A DNA stretch of 64,000 bases from VRUE01 sp963817945. Lineage in GTDB: Bacteria; Actinomycetota; Thermoleophilia; Solirubrobacterales; 70-9. Under the pieces are notes generated by a model. It had not been told where the DNA came from. It did no database searches and saw only the letters and a program-made list of their open reading frames with translations. How positions within the stretch are numbered: the stretch's first letter is position 1; every line of letters begins with the position of its first letter. Of the stretch, positions 8,267-15,481 are shown piece by piece. Location of the stretch: NCBI GenBank assembly GCA_963817945.1, contig CAWFQH010000001.1, positions 620,001 to 684,000 of the forward strand, written 5' to 3'. The translations under genes and the position numbers were made by a program.

Positions 8267-8913
8267 TTTATCTGGGCAGCCTTTCCCTCGGTGTGCCGCT
8301 GGCCGGCGGCGGCGGCTTCGAACCCCATCATGAAGACCTCGACCGGAATGCCATCCTCCGGTCTTGCCTTCAGCGTCTTGGCGCACTCCTTGTGAACGTC
8401 GAGGACACGCTCCAGCGTCGCTTCCATCAGCGCGAAAACGTCCCGTCGCCCCTGCTCGTCGAGAATCACCGTGATCCGACTCTGATGGCTGTCGAAGCCG
8501 CTGAAGGTCCCGGCCCGCAGCGCCTCCACCGCGGCCTGCGCGGCGTCGCGAAGCAGGTCGACCCTGAACCGGGACTGGATCTGCTCCGGCAGGCGGCCCC
8601 ACTCGGAGTCGTCGACGAGGAAGACGGGAGGGCGGAGCTCATAGAAATGCTCGAGGACACCCCGGCGCTTCTCGGTGCGCACGAGCTTGATCATTCCGAT
8701 TTCAACGAGGATCCCGAAGTGGTAATTGAGGTCGCGGGCGTTCATCTCGAGTTCCTTGGCGACTTCGCTGGGACTTGCCACGCGCTCGCCGAGCGTCATC
8801 AGGATGTGACTGCGCAGCGGGTGGGAAAGCGCCCGCGCCAGAACCGGATCGATGACCTGTTTGAGGTTCTTTGGCTCGCCGCGTCCGTTCCCCTTGCTGC
8901 GTTTGCTGGCCAT
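8263..8913 (-). CDS. ArsR-like winged-helix transcriptional regulator
   Basis: A 216-aa protein with a winged helix at about residues 18-95 (ARALSHPLRSHILMTLGERV, ASPSEVAKELEMNARDLNYH) and a C-terminal all-helical region resembling that of the 6497-7237 regulator, from which it lacks only the Lys-rich tail. It starts with the basic MASKRSKGNGRG segment. It is divergent from the ThiF-type gene across a 132-bp gap, where CTAATCCTTAG forms a short inverted repeat, so control of that gene is plausible. The inducer is unknown. Confidence 0.82.
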   Translation of the reverse strand: MASKRSKGNGRGEPKNLKQVIDPVLARALSHPLRSHILMTLGERVASPSEVAKELEMNARDLNYHFGILVEIGMIKLVRTEKRRGVLEHFYELRPPVFLVDDSEWGRLPEQIQSRFRVDLLRDAAQAAVEALRAGTFSGFDSHQSRITVILDEQGRRDVFALMEATLERVLDVHKECAKTLKARPEDGIPVEVFMMGFEAAAAGQRHTEGKAAQIN

Positions 8914-9045
8914 GGCAACCTCCTCCTTGTTCCTCCTCGGACTGCCTGGCGCCCGACCTAGTTTCAGGATAGGACTCGGGCAGCAACCGAATCAGGCGCT
9001 TAACTAATCCTTAGCAAACTCGTTTTTCCCGCCTTTCGAAGAGAA

Positions 9046-10218
9046 GTGCTGTCAATCGAAACAGATCGGACCGACGGCTCGGTCTCCATCGTGCCCCGTT
9101 GGGGCGCGACGATGATGCGACCGAGGATCAAGCGAACCACCGAGCGGATGGAAGCGCCGGACGGCGACCTCTATCTGCTCCGGCCCAGCGCCGGTGCCGA
9201 CGTCCACATCGAGAACCCCGACGCGGAGGGGCGCCAGCTGCTCGACGCCCTCGACGGAGTCCTCGAGCGCAAAGCGCTCGAGGAGCGCTTTGGGGTCGGA
9301 CCCGTAGGGGATCTGCTCGCCCAACTGGAGGAGCTCGGCCTGGTCGAGGACGCGGCTGACGACGATCTGATCCCAGATCGGGTCGTACAGCGCTTTGACC
9401 GCCAGCTCCGCTATTTCAGCGACATCACCACCGGGCCTACGCCCTCGCAGTGCCAGGCCCGGCTCGAAGGCTCGCGCGTCGCCGTCATCGGTGTCGGGGG
9501 GCTGGGCGGGGAGTCGGCGTGGTCACTGGCCTGCTGTGGCGTCGGGGAGATGGTGCTCGTCGACGGCGATCGGGTTGAGATCAGCAACCTCAACCGACAG
9601 ACGCTCTACCGGGAGTCCGACATCGGCCGGCTCAAGGCCGAGATGGCGGCCGAACGGCTACGGGACTTCAACTCGGCGATACAGATCGAGTCCATCGCGG
9701 AGCGGCTCGATGACGAGGAGGCGATCGCCCAAGTCATCGCGGGATGCGACGTGGTCATCGATGCCGCCGATTGGCCCGCCCATGAAATCGAGGAGTGGGT
9801 CAACTCCGCCTGCTTCGCCGCCGGCATCCCGTACATCACGATGAGCCACTTTCCGCCAATCGCCAGGGTCGGGCCGCTCTACGTGCCTGGCAAGACCGGC
9901 TGCTTTTCCTGCCAGGTCACCGCCTACCGGCGCGCCTACCCGATGTTCGACATCGCGATCGAGCAGCGCCGGGCAAAACCCTCGCCCGCGGCCACCCTGG
10001 GCCCCGCCTGCGCGCTGATCGGCGGTCAGATCGGTCTTGACATCCTCCATTTGCTGACTGGGCTTGCCGAGCCCTCAACCCAGGGCGTCGGTCATATCTA
10101 CGACCTGCGCACGATGAAGGTCGACCGCGAGCCGGTTGTCCCGGAGCCGGACTGCCCCGTCTGCGGCCATCTTCCGCCCCGCGAGCGCACTAGACCGGCC
10201 GAGGCGAAGGCCACCTAG
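9046..10218 (+). CDS. ThiF/MoeB/HesA-type E1 adenylyltransferase with possible RRE-like N-domain
   Basis: Residues about 140-375 form an E1-like fold with the nucleotide loop GVGGLGGE (149-156), DGDRVEISNLNRQTLY carrying the conserved Arg/Asn pair, and two CxxC pairs (CFSC, CPVC) for zinc. Such enzymes adenylate a C-terminal carboxylate of a sulfur carrier or peptide. Residues about 40-105 look like a small winged domain of the PqqD/RRE type found in MccB- and PaaA-like peptide-modifying E1 enzymes. No carrier or precursor gene is adjacent. GTG at 9046 is listed; ATG at 9112 is an alternative. Confidence 0.8.
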   Translation: MLSIETDRTDGSVSIVPRWGATMMRPRIKRTTERMEAPDGDLYLLRPSAGADVHIENPDAEGRQLLDALDGVLERKALEERFGVGPVGDLLAQLEELGLVEDAADDDLIPDRVVQRFDRQLRYFSDITTGPTPSQCQARLEGSRVAVIGVGGLGGESAWSLACCGVGEMVLVDGDRVEISNLNRQTLYRESDIGRLKAEMAAERLRDFNSAIQIESIAERLDDEEAIAQVIAGCDVVIDAADWPAHEIEEWVNSACFAAGIPYITMSHFPPIARVGPLYVPGKTGCFSCQVTAYRRAYPMFDIAIEQRRAKPSPAATLGPACALIGGQIGLDILHLLTGLAEPSTQGVGHIYDLRTMKVDREPVVPEPDCPVCGHLPPRERTRPAEAKAT

Positions 10219-10232
10219 AATGAAGCCGGTTC

Positions 10233-10305
10233 GCCGGCGTAGCTCAGTTGGTAGAGCACATCATTCGTAATGATGGGGTCCCCGGTTCAAGTCCGGGCGT
10301 CGGCT
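10233..10305 (+). tRNA. tRNA-Thr (CGT)
   Basis: GCCGGCG at 10233 pairs with CGTCGGC at 10298-10304. The anticodon arm is CATCA-TTCGTAA-TGATG and the T arm CCCGG-TTCAAGT-CCGGG. Anticodon CGT reads ACG. It begins 14 bases after the ThiF-type gene. No repeat of its 3' end was noticed downstream, unlike the serine and arginine tRNAs here. Confidence 0.97.
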
Positions 10306-10325
10306 TCGTTCGCCGCTAGTCCCTC

Positions 10326-11108
10326 TTAGTAGACGATCGGCGTGCCTGCGAGGCTGCTGACCTTCCAGTCATCGTCCTCTTTGACGACTGGGATCGCGAT
10401 CACGGTGCCTTTGCCATCCGTGTAGATGACGAAGGCGCGATCGCCTTCGACCCGCAGCGAGCGGACGTCCACCTCGGCCGCTTCCTTCCGTAGTTCGGGC
10501 AGCACCGCCTTGTTGGTCAGGCGGGCGAGGATGGTTGGGCAGCCCGTGCCCTGCGGGATGGACTTGCCCTGTTTTTCCGCGGCTTCCTGTGCTTTGACGG
10601 CAAGGGTCTCGAGCGAATCCTGCACGCTGCTGGCGAGGTAGGAGCAGGCGGCGTCCCAGGCTTCCTGCGCTCGGGCGTCGAGGAAGTTGTGGACGGCAGT
10701 CGCGGCAGCGTCGCGTTCGGCTTCGTCCGCCTCGTCGCCGAATTCCTGCACGCTATTGTCGCCGCCCTTGACCACGTACTGATCCGAGCCGCCGCCAGAG
10801 TCCTCGCGCTGACGGGGAACGAAGTCCTTGGACTCGATCCTGTCGACGGCATCGTCCTCGCCAGCGGCGCTGTCTGAGTCATCGCCCCCGCCACTGGCGG
10901 GGGCGGAGCCGGAGCTTGCAGTGTCTTCGGCAGGCGTGTCGCCCTCGGCCCCCCCGTCGTCGCCCTGCCCGGTCCCCTGCCCGTTCTGCACGGCGGTATC
11001 GGTCGTGGAGCCGGTGGAACCGGAATCGTCATCCCCGCCGCACGCCGCCAGCCCGACGGCGAGGAGGATGGCGACGAGGGCTACCGACAGCTTGCTCCCT
11101 GCGCTCAT
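10326..11108 (-). CDS. Lipoprotein of unknown function
   Basis: Signal peptide with lipobox LAACG followed by a long Gly/Ser/Asp/Glu-rich linker (about residues 25-115) that should span the wall. The C-terminal 130 residues look like a small alpha/beta domain of the NTF2-like kind often fused to such lipoproteins: helices around AVHNFLDARAQEAWDAACSY, then strands ending DDWKVSSLAGTPIVY. No catalytic residues are recognisable. It is a single gene, convergent to tRNA-Thr. Confidence 0.7.
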   Translation of the reverse strand: MSAGSKLSVALVAILLAVGLAACGGDDDSGSTGSTTDTAVQNGQGTGQGDDGGAEGDTPAEDTASSGSAPASGGGDDSDSAAGEDDAVDRIESKDFVPRQREDSGGGSDQYVVKGGDNSVQEFGDEADEAERDAAATAVHNFLDARAQEAWDAACSYLASSVQDSLETLAVKAQEAAEKQGKSIPQGTGCPTILARLTNKAVLPELRKEAAEVDVRSLRVEGDRAFVIYTDGKGTVIAIPVVKEDDDWKVSSLAGTPIVY

Positions 11109-11238
11109 TGGCCGACATTCTAGGCGCGCCCGCGTTTCTGCTGCCCGCGACCAACTTCGTCCCCATACAGCGGAGTTGGAGCGGCTTCCGTCGGCCGATC
11201 CCTTTAGGGTGTCCGGCCCTCAGCCGATCTTTATCCGG

Positions 11239-11976
11239 ATGAGAGCGCGCGGAAGAGCCAAAAGCGGGAGGCCGAGGCTCCGAAAGGGGGCGCTCGCGCT
11301 TGCCCTCGTTTCCCTTCTCGGCCTCGCGCTCGGCGGCGGAACGGCAACCACCCAGGAGCGGATCGTCGTCTACGGCGCCGACTCGGGGTCCCACCTCCGA
11401 CTCCACGTACGCGGCTCGGCGATCGTCGTCAAAGGCTGGATGTCGCGCGCCCACCCCGAGGGCTGTCGCTTCAAGCGCTACCGCAAGACCGCGGTCTGCT
11501 CGCTGCGCGGCGCCGCGGCAATCCAGCTGAACATGGGTCCGTCCGGCGACATGGTCGAGGTTCTGGAGAAGCTCCCCATTCCCCTCACCATCTACCTCGG
11601 CCACGGATCGGACAAGTTCATCGGCAGCGGCGAGCGCGACACCTGCTACTCGCAGGGCAGCAAACGCAACCGCTGCATTGGTCGCGGCGGCAACGACATT
11701 TGCATCACCGGCCAGCGCAACAGCGACTGCGTCGGCGGCCGCGGCGCCGATTTCTGCCAGCACGGCGCTGGCAGCGACGGCTGCTGGGGGGGGCCAGGCC
11801 GGGACGTGTGCAAGATGGGGCCCGGTCACGACGGCTGCCACGGCGGGGGCGGCAACGACCTGCTCTTCGGAGGCTCCAGCAGCGACCGGCTCTACGGTGG
11901 CCAAGGACGTGACCACTGCGACGGCGGTGGCGGCTGGGGTCGCTCGCAGGCCTGCGAGGGCGGACCGCGCCGCTGA
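11239..11976 (+). CDS. Secreted protein with cysteine-bearing RTX-like glycine repeats
   Basis: A basic N-terminus and hydrophobic segment (ALALALVSLLGLALGGG) form a signal peptide. From about residue 120 come repeats such as GRGGNDICITG, VGGRGADFC, GGPGRDVCKMG, GGGGNDLLFGG and YGGQGRDHCDGG, resembling the GGxGxDxx nonapeptides of calcium-binding RTX proteins. Most have Cys where a hydrophobic residue normally sits, so disulfides may stabilise the roll. ATG at 11239 begins the basic signal-peptide n-region. The function is unknown. Confidence 0.75.
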   Translation: MRARGRAKSGRPRLRKGALALALVSLLGLALGGGTATTQERIVVYGADSGSHLRLHVRGSAIVVKGWMSRAHPEGCRFKRYRKTAVCSLRGAAAIQLNMGPSGDMVEVLEKLPIPLTIYLGHGSDKFIGSGERDTCYSQGSKRNRCIGRGGNDICITGQRNSDCVGGRGADFCQHGAGSDGCWGGPGRDVCKMGPGHDGCHGGGGNDLLFGGSSSDRLYGGQGRDHCDGGGGWGRSQACEGGPRR

Positions 11977-11979
11977 ACC

Positions 11980-12006
11980 GGGACGAGCTCGGCTGAGCTC
12001 GGTCCC
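11980..12006 (+). terminator. Hairpin after the RTX-like gene
   Basis: GGGACGAGCTC pairs with GAGCTCGGTCCC across a GGCT loop, with one bulged base, starting 4 bases after the stop codon. There is no T-run. Confidence 0.5.
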
Positions 12007-12084
12007 CTCGTCGCCACGAAGCTCCGCATGCATCCTCCGCGCCCCTCCGGGTAGCTGGCGGAGAGCGACCGAAAGGAGCTGAAG

Positions 12085-12426
12085 ATGCCACCGCGCGGAG
12101 TGAAGAAGGGCTCGAAACGAGCACGTCAGTATGAGCACATCAAGGAGAGCGCCAAGGAACAGGGGCGCTCAGAGAGCAGGGCGGAGGAGATCGCGGCGCG
12201 CACCGTCAACAAGGAGCGCGCCCGTTCCGGCGAATCGCGCAGCAGGTCGCGAACCTCGACGAAGGACATCTCGGGGCGCCGCGGCGGCCGCCGTTCCGGC
12301 ACCAAGCGCTCCAAGGGTCGTACCCGCGACCAGCTCTACAACGACGCCCGCAAGCTGGGGATCGAAGGCCGCTCGAAGATGAGCAAGGACCAGTTGCAGC
12401 GCGCCGTCGCCGGCGCCAGCAGCTGA
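12085..12426 (+). CDS. Basic small protein of the actinobacterial 'plasmid stabilization'-annotated family
   Basis: A 113-aa, Lys/Arg-rich protein. The N-terminal half (RARQYEHIKESAKEQGRSES, then AEEIAARTVNKERARSGE) matches a family common in actinobacteria and often annotated as plasmid stabilization protein. The C-terminal 40 residues (TRDQLYNDARKLGIEGRSKM, SKDQLQRAV) resemble a Rho-N/SAP-type helical fold. AAGGAG stands 7 bases before ATG 12085. No plasmid context exists here; a DNA-binding role is a guess. Confidence 0.7.
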   Translation: MPPRGVKKGSKRARQYEHIKESAKEQGRSESRAEEIAARTVNKERARSGESRSRSRTSTKDISGRRGGRRSGTKRSKGRTRDQLYNDARKLGIEGRSKMSKDQLQRAVAGASS

Positions 12427-12431
12427 GCCGC

Positions 12432-12704
12432 CTACGCGGAGGATCCCGACTCGCCCGGCCAGCGCCCGGTCGTCCGCGCGAAGGCGCCCCGGATGCTGTG
12501 ATCGACCATCCCTTTGGTGAGACGGAAGATCGCCCCCTCGATCAGCAGCGCCGGGATCAGCTTCTTGTAGGGCACGTCGCGCTGGTCGGGCTCCGGTGCC
12601 TCCTCGTCGTCGACGAGCGCCCAAATCCGGGCGAACCCTTTCTGGGCGAGCAGGCCGGCTAACAGCCCGGCGACGATTCCGACCGGAGCGAAGATCAGCT
12701 TCAC
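12432..12704 (-). CDS. DUF4235 small membrane protein
   Basis: A 90-aa protein beginning VKLIFAPVGIVAGLLAGLLA (one membrane helix) with the DUF4235 pattern FARIWALVDDEE and a second helix near LIPALLIEGAIFRLTKGMVD. GTG at 12704 starts right at the first helix; the longer frame adds only a basic, unlikely extension. It is convergent with the basic protein gene. The function is unknown. Confidence 0.8.
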   Translation of the reverse strand: MKLIFAPVGIVAGLLAGLLAQKGFARIWALVDDEEAPEPDQRDVPYKKLIPALLIEGAIFRLTKGMVDHSIRGAFARTTGRWPGESGSSA

Positions 12705-12760
12705 GGTCGGGGGTCTACCCCTTCGGCCCCGCACGGAAACGATCGCGCCGAGGCGCTCGA

Positions 12761-12821
12761 GCGGAGGGGGTGGGATTCGAACCCACGAGCCGCCTTACGA
12801 CGGCCAACGGTTTTCGAGACC
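12761..12821 (-). repeat. Distal att copy: 3' fragment of tRNA-Ser(CGA)
   Basis: Identical to 13340-13400 except one base (A for G at 12797). It includes the acceptor 3' strand, T arm, variable arm and most of the anticodon arm, but the bases that follow do not form a 5' half, so it is not a functional tRNA. Confidence 0.9.
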
Positions 12822-12891
12822 CCCGCCCCTTGGAAGAGAATTGGCAGCGAGCACGAGCGGGTGAGACACTTCTGGAAATCGAGCCATTGCG

Positions 12892-13170
12892 ATGAACGGC
12901 CTAACCCCGGAAATCACTGAAGTGGAAGTCGTCCGTCACGGCGTCCTTCGGTTGACTTTTGCCGACGGACTGAGCGGCGAGGTCGGCGTCCTCGATCGCA
13001 TGCACGGCCCTGTCTTTGAGGAGGCCCGCAAGCCCGAGGGCTTTGCCTCGGTTGTGGTCGATACGGAGATTGGAACGGTTGTCTGGCCTAACGGCGCTGA
13101 TCTCGCCCCAGACACGCTCTATGAACGCGTTCGGTCGGGCGCTTGGCCCGATACTCAAGCGGCTGCCTGA
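12892..13170 (+). CDS. DUF2442 domain protein
   Basis: The 92-aa protein has the DUF2442 signature: LRLTFADGLSGEVGVLD in the N-terminal half and TVVWPNGADLAPDTLYERV near the C-terminus. DUF2442 proteins are often paired with DUF4160 proteins in toxin-antitoxin-like modules; no DUF4160 partner is present here. It is the only gene inside the tRNA-Ser(CGA) cassette, which argues it arrived by transfer. Confidence 0.88.
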   Translation: MNGLTPEITEVEVVRHGVLRLTFADGLSGEVGVLDRMHGPVFEEARKPEGFASVVVDTEIGTVVWPNGADLAPDTLYERVRSGAWPDTQAAA

Positions 13171-13289
13171 AGTATTCACGGCGGTTCCGTCTTAGCTATG
13201 TGGTCCAATGGTGGCGATGCTGGTCCTACGCCGAAGGCGTGGGGGCCGACCGGCAGAGAGGGTCTACGGCCATGCCCCTCTGATCTTGA

Positions 13290-13324
13290 GCCCCGGCTAG
13301 CAATCCAGCTAGTCGGGGCCTTTT
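13290..13324 (+). terminator. Rho-independent terminator inside the tRNA-Ser(CGA) cassette
   Basis: GCCCCGGCTAG at 13290-13300 pairs with CTAGTCGGGGC at 13309-13319 (one G-U pair), followed by CTTTT. It could end transcription from the DUF2442 gene 120 bases upstream. Confidence 0.75.
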
Positions 13325-13339
13325 ACATGGAATTGCAAA

Positions 13340-13400
13340 GCGGAGGGGGTGGGATTCGAACCCACGAGCCGCCTTGCGACGGCCAACGGTTTTCGAGACC
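13340..13400 (-). repeat. tRNA-proximal att copy at tRNA-Ser(CGA)
   Basis: The 61-bp segment shared with 12761-12821. It covers the intact tRNA from just outside its 3' end to the 5' side of the anticodon loop. Confidence 0.9.
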
Positions 13401-13429
13401 GCCCCGTTCAACCACTCCGGCACCCCTCC
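13341..13429 (-). tRNA. tRNA-Ser (CGA)
   Basis: On the minus strand GGAGGGG begins at 13429 and pairs with CCCCTCC ending at 13342, with discriminator G at 13341. The anticodon loop reads CTCGAAA (anticodon CGA, codon UCG) and there is a long class II variable arm. Its 3' half is duplicated at 12761-12821. Confidence 0.96.
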
Positions 13430-13536
13430 GGGATCTTCGGTCCGGCGGCTGATTCTAGGGAGGGCGGATCTCCAGAGTCCACGGAGCCTGGCTGACAGAT
13501 CTCAAGGCCGACGGGGGGAGCGCCGATCTAGCTCGG

Positions 13537-15462
13537 GTGCAGGCTGGCGAGCAGACCCAGATCGGGCGGTTCTTCGACCGCCACCCGCGGCCGCTGCGCG
13601 CCTTCGCGATCCTGGCGCTGCTCTGGGGCGTCGTCTACCTGACCTGGCGGATCGGCTGGAGCGCCGAGGGCACCAACCCGGTGCTATACGTGATGCTGCT
13701 CGTGACCGAGGTCTATGGGCTGTGGGCGCTCGGCACCCTGGCCTGGTACTCGTGGTCGCGGCCGCCGGCAGTGCGGCCGGCGGCGACGCCGGGCCGCAAG
13801 GTCGACGTCTACGTCTGCACCTACGACGAGCCGGCCGAGGTGGTTGCGGCGACGCTGGCCGGCTGCCGCGCGCTCAGCTACCCGCACACGACCTACCTAC
13901 TCGACGACGGCCGGCGCCCGGAGATGGAGGAGCTGGCGCGAATCGCCGGCGCCCGCTACCTGACCCGGCCCGATAACTCGCACGCCAAGGCCGGCAATAT
14001 CAACGCAGCGCTGCCGCGCACGGACGGCGAGCTGGTGCTGATGCTCGACGCCGACCACGTGCCAATGCCCGACGCGCTCGATGCGATGGTCGGCTACTTC
14101 GACGACGAGCGGGTCGCCCTCGTGCAGAGCCCGCACGACTTCTTCAACCACGACTCGGTTCAGCACTACGTGGTCGGCCGCCACGAGCAGTCGCTCTTCT
14201 ACCGCGTCGTCTGCCCCGGCAAGGACCGCCACGGCGCCGCCTACTGGTGCGGCTCGGCGGCGGTGCTGCGCCGCGAGGCACTGCTGGAGATCGGCGGCGT
14301 CGCGACCGAGACGATCGCCGAGGACTTCCACACGACGATCCGCCTCCTGCGCCACGGCTGGACCAGCCGCTACCACGACGAGATCCTGGTCCAGGGACTG
14401 GCGCCGCACGACCTCGACGGCTACCTGCTCCAACGCGACCGCTGGGCCCGGGGCAACCTCGCCGTCTTCACCCTTGCCGAGTCGCCCCTGCGCGCCCGCG
14501 AGCTGCGGCCGCTGCAGCGGCTCTCCTACTTCGCCAGCCTCGCCGCCTACCTGGCGCCGCCGATGCGGCTGCTGCTGCTGGCGACGCTCGGGCTCGTGCT
14601 CTGGACCGGGGCGCTGCCGATGAAGGTGAGTGTCCTCGCCTTGGCGGCACTCTGGCTCCCCTCGGTCTCGCTCAACCTGCTGGCCGGGTCGGCCCTGGCG
14701 CGCGGCTACATGAAGATCGGTGAGACCGCCCACTACGAGTTGCTGACGATGGAGATCTACACCCGCGCCCTGCGCTGCATCGTGTGGCCGGGCCGGACCG
14801 CCTTCAAGGTGACCCCGAAGCAGGGAGCCGACGCTGGTGGCCTCCATGCCGTGCGCAAGCTGCGTCTAGTCATCCTTGCTGCCGTCGTCCTGGCCGGGGG
14901 CACGGCGATGCGCCTGCTCGACCTGGCGGGAATCGGGCCGCTGCCCGACATGCCGGGGGTCGCCGCGGTGATCGTGCCGCTGTTGGGCCTGATCGAGCTG
15001 CGTCGCGTGCTGCGCACGCTGTTCGCGGTCGGCCGTCGCCAGCAGCGGCGCCAGGTCTACCGCTTCCAGGGCGAGGCCCCACTCCAGTGCTTCAGCGAGG
15101 AGGGCCACGTGGGCGGCTGCCTCGTCGACGCCAGCGCCGCCGGCGTCGGCCTCGTGCTCGACGCGCCGCTGCCGATCGGCGCCCGACCGGCGGTCCTGCT
15201 GGAGCTCGAGGACGCCGGTGGCGCGGCGTGCGAAGTCGCGGCCCAAGTCGAAATCCGCTCCTGCCGCGAGGCCGAGGGCCGCTGGCTCGTCGGCGCGACG
15301 ATCGAGGCAATCGACCCCGCCTCGCGCATGCGGCTGATGGAGTGGTGCTACGTCGTCTGCAGCCACGAGCGACTGCGCGGCCACCGGCCGGCCGTGCCGC
15401 TGGAGGCCGAGCCGATCGTGCTGCCACTCCCCGCTCCGGCCACGGAAGCGGTCGCCGCGTAA
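13537..15462 (+). CDS. BcsA-like family 2 glycosyltransferase with C-terminal PilZ domain
   Basis: A 641-aa processive beta-glycan synthase-like protein. N-terminal helices (about 20-75) precede a GT-A domain with DDG at 123-125, DAD at 171-173, a catalytic-base Glu-Asp pair at 262-263 (TIAEDFHTT) and QRDRW at 299-303. Further helices follow, then a C-terminal PilZ domain with an Arg-rich start (RQQRRQVYRF) and VDASAAGVGL matching the c-di-GMP-binding D/N-x-S-x-x-G motif. It probably makes cellulose or a related polysaccharide under c-di-GMP control. No bcsB-, bcsZ- or cyclase-type partner is adjacent. The start is GTG at 13537. Confidence 0.88.
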   Translation: MQAGEQTQIGRFFDRHPRPLRAFAILALLWGVVYLTWRIGWSAEGTNPVLYVMLLVTEVYGLWALGTLAWYSWSRPPAVRPAATPGRKVDVYVCTYDEPAEVVAATLAGCRALSYPHTTYLLDDGRRPEMEELARIAGARYLTRPDNSHAKAGNINAALPRTDGELVLMLDADHVPMPDALDAMVGYFDDERVALVQSPHDFFNHDSVQHYVVGRHEQSLFYRVVCPGKDRHGAAYWCGSAAVLRREALLEIGGVATETIAEDFHTTIRLLRHGWTSRYHDEILVQGLAPHDLDGYLLQRDRWARGNLAVFTLAESPLRARELRPLQRLSYFASLAAYLAPPMRLLLLATLGLVLWTGALPMKVSVLALAALWLPSVSLNLLAGSALARGYMKIGETAHYELLTMEIYTRALRCIVWPGRTAFKVTPKQGADAGGLHAVRKLRLVILAAVVLAGGTAMRLLDLAGIGPLPDMPGVAAVIVPLLGLIELRRVLRTLFAVGRRQQRRQVYRFQGEAPLQCFSEEGHVGGCLVDASAAGVGLVLDAPLPIGARPAVLLELEDAGGAACEVAAQVEIRSCREAEGRWLVGATIEAIDPASRMRLMEWCYVVCSHERLRGHRPAVPLEAEPIVLPLPAPATEAVAA

Positions 15463-15465
15463 CGA

Positions 15466-15481
15466 AAAGCGGAGGGGGTGG
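15466..15481. repeat. Left target-site duplication of the IS481-family element
   Basis: The 16-bp AAAGCGGAGGGGGTGG recurs at 16757-16772. It contains the last bases of a tRNA-Ser 3' end, so the duplication leaves the tRNA on the right side intact. Confidence 0.65.

Larger units (their letters stand above)
12761..13400. mobile_element. att-bounded mini-cassette at tRNA-Ser(CGA)
   Basis: A 61-bp sequence comprising the 3' portion of tRNA-Ser(CGA), from just past its 3' end through the anticodon loop, occurs at 13340-13400 inside the intact gene and again at 12761-12821 with one mismatch. The 518 bp between contain a DUF2442 gene, a terminator and no integrase. This is the footprint of tyrosine-recombinase integration on the 3' side of a tRNA. 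Either a tiny mobilised cassette or the remnant of a larger deleted island fits. Confidence 0.8.

Noticed and set aside
12761..12826. tRNA-Ser gene or pseudogene from tandem duplication
   Set aside because: It ends abruptly inside the anticodon arm at the position expected for an att crossover, and the intervening DNA has foreign cargo; the att reading explains it better.
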